From Lachnospiraceae bacterium (GTDB taxonomy: Bacteria; Bacillota; Clostridia; Lachnospirales; Lachnospiraceae), in NCBI GenBank assembly GCA_024682375.1, contig JAIKZI010000013.1, positions 25,910 to 89,909 of the forward strand: a stretch of DNA of 64,000 nt, written 5' to 3'. Under the pieces are notes generated by a model. It saw only the letters and a program-made list of their open reading frames with translations, had not been told where the DNA came from and searched no databases. The position numbers and the translations under genes are program-made. Positions 18,087 through 26,604 of this stretch are shown here, one piece after another. Each line of letters opens with the position of its first letter. The first letter of the stretch is position 1.

Positions 18087-19019
18087 TTATTCAGCAAATA
18101 ATGCAGTTGATAAATATCTATCTCCTGAATCAGGAAGTAATACTACGATATTTTTATCTTTATTTTCTTCACGAGAAGCTAGAATTGTTGCAGCCTTTAG
18201 GGCAGCTCCAGAAGAAATACCAACTAAAACTCCTTCTGTCTTTCCAAATCTTCTTCCCTCTTCAAAGCATGTCTCATTATCAATAGTGATGATTTCATCA
18301 TACACACTTGTATCCAAAACCTTTGGAATGAAACCTGCACCGATTCCCTGGATCTTATGAGGGCCCGCTGTGCCCTTTGATAGAACAGGTGAAGTAGCTG
18401 GTTCAACAGCAACAATCTTAACATCACTGTTTCTTTCTTTCAAGTATCTACCTGTTCCTGTAATAGTTCCACCAGTACCTACACCAGCTACAAATATATC
18501 GACCTTTCCATCCATCTGATCCCAGATTTCAGGTCCTGTTGTCTTATAATGTGCTGTTGCATTAGCAGGGTTATCAAACTGTCCCATGATAATAGCACCA
18601 TCGATTTCATCGCGAAGTTCTTCAGCCTTCTTTATAGCACCAGTCATGCCTTTAGCGCCTTCTGTAAGTACAAGTTCTGCACCATAAGCTCTCATGAGAT
18701 TACGTCTTTCAACAGACATTGTATCAGGAAGAGTTATGATAACCTTATAACCTAAAGTAGCAGCAACTGAGGCAATACCAATACCTGTATTACCAGATGT
18801 AGGCTCAATAATTGTTGCACCTTCCTTCAAAAGTCCCTTATTCTCTGCATCTTTTATCATTTCAAGAGCAATTCTATCCTTTGCAGATCCAGCCGGATTT
18901 AAGCCCTCCAGCTTAGCATAGATATTTGCTTCTGCCCCAACAGAATTTTTATAATGATCTGCCTTTAAAATAGGTGTATTTCCAATAAGTTCCGAAACTC
19001 TGTTAACTACATTTTTCAT
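18087..19019 (-). CDS. cysK: Cysteine synthase A (O-acetylserine sulfhydrylase)
   Basis: A 310-residue fold-type II PLP enzyme. The PLP lysine is Lys47 in NPAGSAKDRIA; the substrate loop is EPTSGNTGIG, the phosphate-binding loop GTGGTITG, and the C-terminal SGDRYLST is typical of CysK. It makes cysteine from O-acetylserine and sulfide. It is first in an operon with an Rrf2 regulator, behind a consensus promoter with a palindromic operator. Confidence 0.96.
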   Translation of the reverse strand: MKNVVNRVSELIGNTPILKADHYKNSVGAEANIYAKLEGLNPAGSAKDRIALEMIKDAENKGLLKEGATIIEPTSGNTGIGIASVAATLGYKVIITLPDTMSVERRNLMRAYGAELVLTEGAKGMTGAIKKAEELRDEIDGAIIMGQFDNPANATAHYKTTGPEIWDQMDGKVDIFVAGVGTGGTITGTGRYLKERNSDVKIVAVEPATSPVLSKGTAGPHKIQGIGAGFIPKVLDTSVYDEIITIDNETCFEEGRRFGKTEGVLVGISSGAALKAATILASREENKDKNIVVLLPDSGDRYLSTALFAE

Positions 19020-19061
19020 AAGTAATCTCCTTTTTTCTAGTTAAAAAATCCCTTTTAAGAG

Positions 19062-19098
19062 ATTATATTTCGCTTATTCCTAGTTGTCAAGTAGGAAT
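19062..19098 (-). promoter_or_regulatory. cysK promoter with overlapping palindromic operator
   Basis: On the minus strand TTGACA (19085-19090), 17 bp, TATAAT (19062-19067). A 7-bp inverted repeat ATTCCTA-N9-TAGGAAT (19076-19098) covers the -35, the geometry of a repressor site. ATTCC/GGAAT half-sites recall CymR boxes, so the Rrf2 regulator of the same operon is the obvious candidate. Confidence 0.85.
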
Positions 19099-19130
19099 AT
19101 AGGGAATTAGATTTTATAATATAAAAAAAC

Positions 19131-19168
19131 ATAGAAAAATGACCATACCTCAGACGAAGTATGGTCAT
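19131..19168. terminator. Hairpin terminator after small membrane gene
   Basis: A 10-bp stem ATGACCATAC / GTATGGTCAT; on the minus strand it is followed by TTTTTC, ending the 19190-19369 gene before the cysK promoter. Confidence 0.85.
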
Positions 19169-19189
19169 TCTCTAAACACTCATTTTAGA

Positions 19190-19369
19190 TTATTTATTGT
19201 TATCTTCTTTTTTTTCAACAAAACCTATGATTGCAAAGAAAACAATAAACAAAAGTATTAATGCAACAAGATGTACTCTACTACCTATGTAGTCAAAAAT
19301 TTCTAAGACCTCAAGTACTATAATAAGAATTGCAAAAAACAATCTTATAGGCCAATTATATTTTTTCAT
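19190..19369 (-). CDS. Small two-span membrane protein, hypothetical (59 aa)
   Basis: The reverse strand encodes 59 residues starting MKKYNWPIRLFFAILIIVL, with two hydrophobic stretches (about 8-24 and 32-50) and a charged end EKKEDNNK. An AAGGGGG site lies six bases before the ATG, and a terminator follows. No family recognised. Confidence 0.72.
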   Translation of the reverse strand: MKKYNWPIRLFFAILIIVLEVLEIFDYIGSRVHLVALILLFIVFFAIIGFVEKKEDNNK

Positions 19370-19428
19370 TACTGCCCCCTTATATTTTAAATTGCCATAT
19401 ATGTAATTATACCAGCTCTAGCTTGTTT

Positions 19429-19608
19429 TTACATCTGATGTCGTACAACTTTGTACTCATTTCCGTCTCTAAAATATGGACAAGATTTATAGTTTCCAGT
19501 CACAAGACTCACATATTCATCCTCATCCAAATCGAGATCACAAATATAATCTTCTTCATCTTCATCATAGATAAAGTAAGCACAATATTCGCAAGATCCT
19601 TCAGTCAT
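19429..19608 (-). CDS. Small cysteine-rich protein, DUF6472-like (59 aa)
   Basis: The reverse strand encodes 59 residues: CEYCAYFIYDEDEEDYIC near the start, CPYFR near the middle and YKVVRHQM at the end. Four cysteines (C-x2-C, C, C) suggest a small metal site. This pattern recurs in Lachnospiraceae and, from memory, matches DUF6472. A CGGAGG site precedes the ATG. It follows the small multidrug-export family gene by about 20 bp. Function unknown. Confidence 0.78.
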   Translation of the reverse strand: MTEGSCEYCAYFIYDEDEEDYICDLDLDEDEYVSLVTGNYKSCPYFRDGNEYKVVRHQM

Positions 19609-19630
19609 ATAGACCTCCGTTTTCTAACTA

Positions 19631-20128
19631 TTATACAAACATTCCAAGCAATCCATACCAAAGGATTGAACAGATTATAGTCGCCATTGCGATACCAATA
19701 AGTTCAGCCTTGATAGCCTTCTTAAAGTCCATCTCTAAAAGAGCTGCAACAAGTGATCCCATCCAAGCTCCTGTACCTGGAATTGGAATACCTACGAAAA
19801 GCATCAGTCCTACAAATTCAGCATTTGATACGGAACTGCTCTTCTTCATAGCTCTATTTTCAAGTTTTTCTACAAGACCTCTAAATATCTTAAACTTCTT
19901 CATCCAGCTAAAAATCTTCTTTATAAAAAGAAGGATAAAAGGAATCGGAATCAGATTTCCAACAATACACAGTGGAATAGCCTGCAGAAGTGGAACTCCT
20001 AGTAGCTTTGCAGCAAGAAGTCCACCTCTTAGCTCCAAAATAGGAATCATAGAGATAATAAATACAACTACCTGAGCAGACACATACTGACCTAAGGAGT
20101 CAGAAAAAGCCTGTACTAATGAATCCAT
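19631..20128 (-). CDS. Small multi-drug export family membrane protein
   Basis: A 165-residue membrane protein with about four helices. The blocks MIPILELRGGLLAAKLLG and VGIPIPGTGAWMGSLVAALL match the Sm_multidrug_ex family (PF06695), named after one early report; transport substrates are unproven. It lies 6 bp downstream of the L,D-transpeptidase gene, so the two share a transcript. Confidence 0.85.
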   Translation of the reverse strand: MDSLVQAFSDSLGQYVSAQVVVFIISMIPILELRGGLLAAKLLGVPLLQAIPLCIVGNLIPIPFILLFIKKIFSWMKKFKIFRGLVEKLENRAMKKSSSVSNAEFVGLMLFVGIPIPGTGAWMGSLVAALLEMDFKKAIKAELIGIAMATIICSILWYGLLGMFV

Positions 20129-20134
20129 ATATTC

Positions 20135-21796
20135 CTACTCCTCACTCTTTTCTGCCTTTGTAGGCGGGTTCCAATCAACTCCCTGTGCAGCAAGCTGATT
20201 CTTAAGATTTGCCTCTGCATCATTTAGAACCTGAATATTAGTAATCATCGCATTTGCTTCAGGTGTTAATCTAAATGTTCTCTTTCTGATATCTTCGATT
20301 GTAGCCTGGCTGGCAGGTGTAACCTCTCCGATAGCATTGATTGCATCGATAATAGCCTGTGCATCCTTCTGGTTAGGTTCATTATCTTCAGAACCTGGTA
20401 AATCATAAATCAAAACAGGGTATCCTGCAGATACGATATTGTACAAAGATCCAGCTACATTAAGTGGTAGGTTTACACAGCCATGTGATCCTCTAATCTT
20501 GTAATATGTTCCACCGAATGATGGCTGCCATACAGCATCGTGAAGACCTTCACCACCATTGAATGGCATCCAGTAAGAAACCTTAGAATTCCATGTAGGT
20601 CCCTTTAAAGTAGCATTCTGTTTCTTACCTACTACATAGTAAGCACCAGGATGTGTCATATTCTTAGGATTATCTTTTCCTGTAACAACCTTTGACTGAA
20701 GAACTACTGCTCCATCCTTATGGACAACCATATACTGACCAGTACGATTTACTTCGATATAACTATTTCCATAATCGTTCTCACCACGAGATGCTGCAGT
20801 CTTCGCATAGATAAAGTCACGCTTTACATCTTTGCCTGCATCAATATCTTCTTTAAGCTGTGCAGCTTCCTTATCCTTATCGATTTTCCAACCATAGCTT
20901 CCACCCGGAACTGTAACTACAGCACCTGTGTAAGTTGTAAGAGTCTTTGGCTTTCCAGCTGTGTCATACTTATGAGCCATCTCAGCAACAAACTCTGCGA
21001 TTGTTTCATTATTATATGAAACCTCACCCTTATCATTATTTGTCATAAAAGATGCCAAAGTATCTTTAGAAATCTTTTCAGTTGCACCACCTACTGTATA
21101 AGTGATAGAAACCTTGATTTTCTTATTTAATTCTTCAGCTGAATCTTTGAGACTAGAATTATCAGCCTTCAAAGTTGGCTGAACATAACACTTCTCAGCT
21201 TTAAGATTAACCTTTGGATCTAAAGTCATAATCTTAGAAGAAATAACCTTCTTCAAAGTATCCATGTCTACTTCTGTACCATAGACTTCCTTTTTTACCA
21301 CGAATCCATCTTTTGTATAGTCGACTTTAGCATTCTCTGTCTTAACAGGTGATTCATTCTTCACATCTGAAAGATTTGAAATTCTCTCATCGAGTTTAGT
21401 GTCATCGTAATTTACAACAACCTTGCTCTCATAATGTCTTGGGGAAAAAAGTGCACCAATCCAAGCGAACTCGTTCTGCTCCTTAAGAGCTTTTTCAAAT
21501 TCAGACTTACTATTTGCGACTTCCATGTCGATCTGATTAGGCTTGATCTGTTCTTTCTTATTAGTCCCTTCTATAGAAAGAGCATAGTTATCAGCCTTAG
21601 ATTCGATTTTTTTCATTACAGTATCAACTGTAACGCCAGAGCTATTTACGCCATTAAGAGTACTTCTAAAGAAGAAATGGCTCTTAAAATACATAGAAAC
21701 TCCAAAATAAACAACTAGAAGAACTGCAAATACAATTCCTAAAATCAATCCGATTTTCTTGTAATTTACACTCTTCTTTACTACTGCTTCTGACAT
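20135..21796 (-). CDS. L,D-transpeptidase (YkuD) with N-terminal peptidoglycan-binding-like region
   Basis: A 553-residue protein with a membrane anchor (about 14-35, LGIVFAVLLVVYFGVSMYF), about 250 residues resembling the PG_binding_4 repeats found before YkuD domains, a YkuD catalytic domain (about 345-470) and a C-terminal tail. The catalytic motif is RGSHGCVNLP with the nucleophilic Cys; the usual Arg after Cys-x is Asn here. It cross-links peptidoglycan stems 3-3 outside the membrane. I start at 21796 because ATG 21811 overlaps the AGATGAGG ribosome site. It has its own TTGACA-16-TATAAT promoter. Confidence 0.9.
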   Translation of the reverse strand: MSEAVVKKSVNYKKIGLILGIVFAVLLVVYFGVSMYFKSHFFFRSTLNGVNSSGVTVDTVMKKIESKADNYALSIEGTNKKEQIKPNQIDMEVANSKSEFEKALKEQNEFAWIGALFSPRHYESKVVVNYDDTKLDERISNLSDVKNESPVKTENAKVDYTKDGFVVKKEVYGTEVDMDTLKKVISSKIMTLDPKVNLKAEKCYVQPTLKADNSSLKDSAEELNKKIKVSITYTVGGATEKISKDTLASFMTNNDKGEVSYNNETIAEFVAEMAHKYDTAGKPKTLTTYTGAVVTVPGGSYGWKIDKDKEAAQLKEDIDAGKDVKRDFIYAKTAASRGENDYGNSYIEVNRTGQYMVVHKDGAVVLQSKVVTGKDNPKNMTHPGAYYVVGKKQNATLKGPTWNSKVSYWMPFNGGEGLHDAVWQPSFGGTYYKIRGSHGCVNLPLNVAGSLYNIVSAGYPVLIYDLPGSEDNEPNQKDAQAIIDAINAIGEVTPASQATIEDIRKRTFRLTPEANAMITNIQVLNDAEANLKNQLAAQGVDWNPPTKAEKSEE

Positions 21797-21852
21797 AATC
21801 AAAAACCTCATCTTTAACTATTAATATTTTTTAAGCCTAAAGGGCCTTTTAT

Positions 21853-21880
21853 ATTATATGATAAACAAAAAGTATGTCAA
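21853..21880 (-). promoter_or_regulatory. Promoter of the L,D-transpeptidase operon
   Basis: Minus strand TTGACA (21875-21880), 16 bp, TATAAT (21853-21858), 56 bp before the start codon. Confidence 0.85.
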
Positions 21881-21887
21881 TTTAATA

Positions 21888-21916
21888 TTGTTTCTTTTTA
21901 ACCCAATGTTTATAAT
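21888..21916 (+). promoter_or_regulatory. Promoter placing transcription start at the PAP2 ATG (leaderless)
   Basis: TTGTTT (21888-21893), 17 bp, TATAAT (21911-21916). The ATG at 21926 begins 10 nt after the -10, so the predicted RNA start lies about three bases before it. No ribosome binding site fits in between. Confidence 0.65.
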
Positions 21917-21925
21917 TATATCGTT

Positions 21926-22612
21926 ATGGAAAAAATAATTAATAGAATAAAATTTATCTTTAAAAACGGCAGGAGATTTTTGCTTCTTCTATACATGCCT
22001 ATATATATGTACTGTTTCACATCCCTCGAGCAGGCATCCGATAGAGATTTCTATCTGATTTCCTGTAAACTCGACGATATGATTCCATTCTGTGAATTCT
22101 TCGTAATTCCATATTTCCTATGGTTTTTATACATGGCCTATGGAATTACCTATATTATATTCAGGGACAAAGGTGAAGACTTCTATCGTCTTGCAACTAT
22201 GCTTTCTATAGGAATGACACTTTTCATCATTATATCGTTCTTCTTCCCAAACAGAATCGATATAAGACCTACAAGCTTTGCAAGAGATAATATATTCGTA
22301 CATCTGGTTAAATATCTATACACAATTGATACACCAACCAATGTACTTCCAAGTATTCACGTATTTAATTCGATAGCCGTCCACATCGGACTCTCAAGAA
22401 CAGACAGATACAGAAACAATAAACCACTTACTATTTTTTCTGCAATCTTCACTGCATCTATCGTGCTATCGACAATGTTTATTAAACAGCACACAATAAT
22501 CGATGCTATTGCCGGCATCCTACTTCTACTTATCCTCTATCCATTCATATATGGAAAATATGATAAGTATGTTATGAAATTCTGGCACTTCTTCGATTCA
22601 AAAAATTGTTAA
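21926..22612 (+). CDS. PAP2-superfamily membrane phosphatase
   Basis: A 228-residue protein with about six membrane helices. The motif LPSIHVFNSIAVH (about 140) and later KQHTIIDAIAGILL (about 190) are PAP2 active-site blocks (SxxxH or SxH, then R/K-HxxxD) of the inositol-phosphotransferase-like subgroup. It probably dephosphorylates a lipid phosphate or transfers a head group. It is divergent from the L,D-transpeptidase gene, and a terminator follows. No Shine-Dalgarno is present and the promoter -10 is 10 nt upstream, so the mRNA appears leaderless. Confidence 0.82.
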   Translation: MEKIINRIKFIFKNGRRFLLLLYMPIYMYCFTSLEQASDRDFYLISCKLDDMIPFCEFFVIPYFLWFLYMAYGITYIIFRDKGEDFYRLATMLSIGMTLFIIISFFFPNRIDIRPTSFARDNIFVHLVKYLYTIDTPTNVLPSIHVFNSIAVHIGLSRTDRYRNNKPLTIFSAIFTASIVLSTMFIKQHTIIDAIAGILLLLILYPFIYGKYDKYVMKFWHFFDSKNC

Positions 22613-22623
22613 TGGAAAAAAAT

Positions 22624-22655
22624 GGATGTGAAATCTTACGATTTCACATTCATTT
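22624..22655. terminator. Bidirectional terminator between PAP2 gene and aroE
   Basis: A 9-bp stem ATGTGAAAT / ATTTCACAT with flanking A- and T-runs; it overlaps the end of aroE. Confidence 0.85.
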
Positions 22656-23508
22656 TTATTTCTTCTAAAACTCTATCTATAGGCATTTCTCTGCCCGTCC
22701 ATATCTTAAAGGATTCTGCTCCCTGATAAATCAACATCATCAGTCCATTTATAGTATCGCAACCTCTTCTTTTGGCCATCTCCAAAAATCTGGTTTCAAA
22801 AGGATTATAAATAGCATCGAAGCAAACGGTTTTTGGATTTAAAATACTACTATCATAAACCCAGGTCTTTCCAATACAATCCCCCATTCCAAGTCCCGTA
22901 GCATTTACTAAGATATCAGCATCCTTTACTTCTCTTTCTAAAACCTCTCTATCCAAAAGATTAAAAAGTTTTATATCGCATCTATCCTTTAGAGACTTTA
23001 TTCTTTCCTTCGCTTCATCGAATCTCTTTCCACTTCTATTAAAAAGTACAATCTCCTTTGCACCAGAAAGTGCACATCTTACATAAATAGCCGTTCCAGC
23101 GCCGCCGCAGCCTGCGAGGACAACTTTTTTCCCGGAAAGATTTATATTTTTATCGAGAAGTGCTCTTTCAAATCCAATACCATCTGTGGAATAACCATAT
23201 AGTTTTCCATCTTTTGAAAGGATTGTATTCACAGAATTTGTAAGTCTCGCCGTCTCCGAAAGTTCATCCATAAATCTAACTGCTATTGACTTATTCGGCA
23301 TGGATAGATTTGCACCTATTATTCTTCCTTCCCTCATTTTATCAAGAAAAGTTTTCAGTTCTTCTATCCTGCCTTCTTCAGTCTCGGACATTCCAACATC
23401 ATACGCCTCGTAATTCGCATCGATTTCCAATTCATAAAATGCCCGATTATGCATTTTCGGCGATAGTGAATGTTTAGATGGATAGGCAAAAAGTCCATAT
23501 TGATTCAT
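22636..23508 (-). CDS. aroE: Shikimate dehydrogenase
   Basis: A 290-residue AroE. The N-terminal substrate domain has SLSPKMHNRAF, the catalytic-Lys loop NLSMPNKSIA and catalytic Asp in DELSETARLTNSVNT. The NADP domain has GCGGAGTAIYVRC and NRSGKRFDEA; the C-terminus has GLMMLIYQGAESFKIWTG. The loop NLSMPNK differs from the usual N-V/I-T-x-P-H/F-K, a variant I regard as the Lachnospiraceae form. It reduces 3-dehydroshikimate in aromatic amino acid synthesis. It follows nadE by 9 bp. Confidence 0.94.
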   Translation of the reverse strand: MNQYGLFAYPSKHSLSPKMHNRAFYELEIDANYEAYDVGMSETEEGRIEELKTFLDKMREGRIIGANLSMPNKSIAVRFMDELSETARLTNSVNTILSKDGKLYGYSTDGIGFERALLDKNINLSGKKVVLAGCGGAGTAIYVRCALSGAKEIVLFNRSGKRFDEAKERIKSLKDRCDIKLFNLLDREVLEREVKDADILVNATGLGMGDCIGKTWVYDSSILNPKTVCFDAIYNPFETRFLEMAKRRGCDTINGLMMLIYQGAESFKIWTGREMPIDRVLEEIKMNVKS

Positions 23509-23517
23509 ATAAATACC

Positions 23518-25428
23518 TTATAACTCTTCCAATTCTTTTAACCAAAGTGCTGAGTAAGCATCTGATGGCATTCTCCAGTCTCCTCGTGGTGATAGTGAAA
23601 CTGTACCAACCTTCGGACCATCCGGAAGACAGTTTCTCTTAAACTGCTGTGCAAAGAATCTTCTATAGAAATTCTTAAGCCATTTTAGGATTGTTTCTTT
23701 GTCATATGTACCATCGAAGGCATGCATAGCAAGCTTATAAACTTTCTTAGGAGCAAATCCCATTCTCACAATATAGTATAAGAAGAAGTCATGTAGTTCA
23801 TAAGGTCCTACGATATCCTCTGTCTTCTGCGCGATCTCACCGTTTTCATCAGCTGGAACAAGCTCAGGACTAACAGGTGTATCTAAAATGTCATATAAAA
23901 CTTCTGCAAATTCACCCTCTGCTTCATCAGCAACGAACTGTACCAAATATCGTACTAGTGTCTTTGGAACTGAAGCATTGACGCCATACATAGACATATG
24001 ATCGCCATTATATGTAGCCCATCCAAGAGCAAGCTCAGACAAATCACCAGTTCCGATTACAATTCCGCCAACCTTGTTAGCATAATCCATAAGAATCTGT
24101 GTTCTCTCTCTGGCCTGTCCATTCTCATAAGTGACATCGTGATTATTTATATCCTGTCCGATATCTTCAAAATGAACTTTCACAGCATTTACAATCGAGA
24201 TTTCAAGAAGCTCTGCACCGATTTCTTTAACAAGTTTGCATGCATTGTTATAAGTTCTATCAGTAGTTCCGAAGCCTGGCATTGTTATGGCTTTGATACC
24301 ACTTTTTTCCAAGCCTAAAATCTCAAATGCTCTTCTAACTACGAGGAGCGCTAATGTAGAATCGAGTCCACCAGAGATACCGATTACGACATTCTTTGCA
24401 TGTATAAACTTAAGTCTTGAAGCAAGGCCTCTCGCCTGGATGTCAAAAATCTCTCGGCATCGAATTGCTCTAGACTTAGGATCATTTGGTACGAATGGAG
24501 TCTTTCTGATTTCGTATGAAAGCTCGACATCCTCTTTTTCAAGCGAAAACTCAGAAATCACAAATTCAGGATCCACTTCCATCTCAAAAGTCGAGCTTCC
24601 TCTTCTATATGAAAGAAGCGCATCGATATCGACCTCTGTAAAAATCAAGCCATTCTCTCTTAGGTGTCCCTCTTTTAGGACTCGTCCATTGGATGCGATG
24701 ATATTGTGTCCGGAGAAAACCAGATCCGATGTAGACTCTCCAGCACCTGATGATGCATAGAGATATGAAGTATAAAGTCTTCCCGACTGTCCGCTCACAA
24801 GCTCTCTTCTATAATCAGATTTTCCTGCAACTTCATTTGATGCAGAAAGATTCAGAATCATTGTCGCTCCTGAAAGCGCCTGTTTTATCGATGGAGGGCA
24901 TGCGACCCACAAATCCTCACAGATTTCCACACCGATTGTAAGTCCTCTTACACTTTCTGTGGAAAAAAGCTGTGCAGCTCCAATAAGTGTTCTCTGTCCT
25001 GCGATTTCAATCTCGTCCACTTCAAAGAATCCAGGAGTAAACTGTCTTCTCTCATAAAACTCATGATCATTTGGGAGGAACATTTTTGGAACGATTCCAA
25101 GAATTTCTCCTCTAGAAAATACTGCAGCGCAGTTATAAAGTTTTCCATTATATAAAACCGGAAGTCCTACGGCAAAAATTCCATCGATTGAGGCACTTTT
25201 TTCCACAATAGTCTTAAGCGCATCCTCTGCACCTTTTATAAGAGTATCCTGGAAGAACAAATCACCACAGGTATAGCCTGTGATAGCAAGTTCAGGAAAT
25301 ACCATTACTTTTATATGTTTTCTACCTGCTTCTTCCATAAGTCCAATAATAGATTCTGCATTTTTCTCAGTGTCAGCCAGTTTAGTTTCAAGTCCAGCGC
25401 ATGCTACTCGAACAAATCCGTTCTTCAT
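23518..25428 (-). CDS. nadE: Glutamine-dependent NAD+ synthetase
   Basis: A 636-residue two-domain enzyme. The N-terminal nitrilase-like glutaminase has the Glu-Lys-Cys triad in FPELAITGY, VPKMFLP and VEICEDLW. The C-terminal synthetase has the PP-loop GISGGLDST and TGDLSELALGW. It amidates deamido-NAD+ using glutamine. The frame is open to 25506, but ATG 25428 follows GGAG by seven bases and begins the conserved MKNGFVRVA, so the longer form is rejected. Confidence 0.95.
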   Translation of the reverse strand: MKNGFVRVACAGLETKLADTEKNAESIIGLMEEAGRKHIKVMVFPELAITGYTCGDLFFQDTLIKGAEDALKTIVEKSASIDGIFAVGLPVLYNGKLYNCAAVFSRGEILGIVPKMFLPNDHEFYERRQFTPGFFEVDEIEIAGQRTLIGAAQLFSTESVRGLTIGVEICEDLWVACPPSIKQALSGATMILNLSASNEVAGKSDYRRELVSGQSGRLYTSYLYASSGAGESTSDLVFSGHNIIASNGRVLKEGHLRENGLIFTEVDIDALLSYRRGSSTFEMEVDPEFVISEFSLEKEDVELSYEIRKTPFVPNDPKSRAIRCREIFDIQARGLASRLKFIHAKNVVIGISGGLDSTLALLVVRRAFEILGLEKSGIKAITMPGFGTTDRTYNNACKLVKEIGAELLEISIVNAVKVHFEDIGQDINNHDVTYENGQARERTQILMDYANKVGGIVIGTGDLSELALGWATYNGDHMSMYGVNASVPKTLVRYLVQFVADEAEGEFAEVLYDILDTPVSPELVPADENGEIAQKTEDIVGPYELHDFFLYYIVRMGFAPKKVYKLAMHAFDGTYDKETILKWLKNFYRRFFAQQFKRNCLPDGPKVGTVSLSPRGDWRMPSDAYSALWLKELEEL

Positions 25429-25447
25429 TTCTTTTCTCCATGTATTC

Positions 25448-25475
25448 TTGCAATATTTTTTCAATCTAATATAAT
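25448..25475 (+). promoter_or_regulatory. Promoter placing transcription start at the next ATG (leaderless)
   Basis: TTGCAA (25448-25453), 16 bp, TATAAT (25470-25475). The ATG at 25483 lies seven bases after the -10, which is where initiation normally occurs. Confidence 0.65.
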
Positions 25476-25482
25476 TTTTTGT

Positions 25483-26520
25483 ATGATACCAAAATTTGAA
25501 CACCATATAACAAAAAGCTTGAGAGCTTATTATAAAAAGCGAATGATGTTGCCAGCAGTATACCTATGTGTCCTGCTTTTTTTGTCGTTGATATTTCCAC
25601 TCGGTTCGCTTCTATTTCCGAGCAAGTTCAATGAAAAAACAGCTTCTAATTCTTCAGTTCAGAATTATTATGCCAGAGCTAATTTCAAAGACCTGTATTT
25701 CACAGGCTATACTCGTAAATTTATGGGCCAAATAGACGGTTATTATTACTATACGCTGAACGATGATAAATGTCTAATCGTTCTTCTATCTCCAAACTCT
25801 TGCGAGATGGGCCTTTCACATATTGAAAAGATAAACACAACCGGTGAGGTTATGAAGAATTCTTCTACTCTAGATACTCTTTTTACTAACCTTTCCCGTG
25901 ATCTGTCCTGGAGCGAAGATGGAGTGAAGGAAACTTTCTATCCTTTCATATTCTCAGAGCCCGATTCCACAGGAATCGTCACAACCCTAATTCGAGTGTT
26001 TATCATCATATCATCTCTGGTAAGCATCGGGCTTATTGCATACTCTATGATTTGTATCGCTTTTCCAAGTATGTCTTTCCCAATCAGACGTCTTTTGATT
26101 TTCGGAAAGCCAAACGAAATCTTAGAAAATGCCGAAGAAGAACTTTCTACTCTTCCTCAGCTTGCAACTGATGATATGTTTATCACTCAGCACTACTTTA
26201 TCGAGACTTCAAAGTACGGTGTCGCCATCGTCCCAATCGATAGAATCAAGTGGATTTATAAGTATTCAACTCTTCATCGCTTCCTTGGAAAGCACTTGAA
26301 GATTTCTTATACTCTTTACATCACAGCTGACAAGTCGATAAACATCCGCTGTCCTAAGAACACAATCACAGACATCGACGGAATCATCGACTACCTTTCC
26401 GAAGCCAACCACGACATCCTAATCGGCTTCAGCGAAAAGAACCGCCAGCTAGTCGAGGGCGAAGAAGACATCCCCGACTTCCTGATAAAGTTAAGAAAAT
26501 TCCTTCTAACAAAAGTTTAA
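25483..26520 (+). CDS. Two-span membrane protein, unknown family
   Basis: A 345-residue protein: short basic N-terminus, membrane helix about 24-45 (LPAVYLCVLLFLSLIFPLG), an extracytoplasmic region of about 130 residues, a second helix about 165-190 (VFIIISSLVSIGLIAYSMI) and a cytoplasmic domain of about 150 residues with a beta-rich pattern (YFIETSKYGVAIVPIDRIKWIYKY) that recalls a small PH-like fold, though this is only a visual impression. The open frame begins at 25315 but that part overlaps nadE; I start at 25483. No ribosome site is present and the promoter -10 is seven bases upstream. I do not recognise a named family. Confidence 0.75.
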   Translation: MIPKFEHHITKSLRAYYKKRMMLPAVYLCVLLFLSLIFPLGSLLFPSKFNEKTASNSSVQNYYARANFKDLYFTGYTRKFMGQIDGYYYYTLNDDKCLIVLLSPNSCEMGLSHIEKINTTGEVMKNSSTLDTLFTNLSRDLSWSEDGVKETFYPFIFSEPDSTGIVTTLIRVFIIISSLVSIGLIAYSMICIAFPSMSFPIRRLLIFGKPNEILENAEEELSTLPQLATDDMFITQHYFIETSKYGVAIVPIDRIKWIYKYSTLHRFLGKHLKISYTLYITADKSINIRCPKNTITDIDGIIDYLSEANHDILIGFSEKNRQLVEGEEDIPDFLIKLRKFLLTKV

Positions 26521-26547
26521 GCATAGCTTCAAGCAAGTTTAAATATA

Positions 26548-26602
26548 ATAAGTGGTTTTATGCCTAAAAAAGTATCTGTTAGGCATAAAACCACTTATTT
26601 AT
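26548..26602. terminator. Long bidirectional terminator
   Basis: A perfect 20-bp stem (arms 26548-26567 and 26579-26598) with an 11-nt loop between convergent genes ending at 26520 and 26605. Confidence 0.93.
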
Positions 26603-26604
26603 AA

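Noticed and set aside
25315..25482. Upstream part of the plus-strand membrane-protein ORF
   Set aside because: It overlaps conserved nadE codons on the other strand and has no start signals; the promoter lies within 25448-25475.
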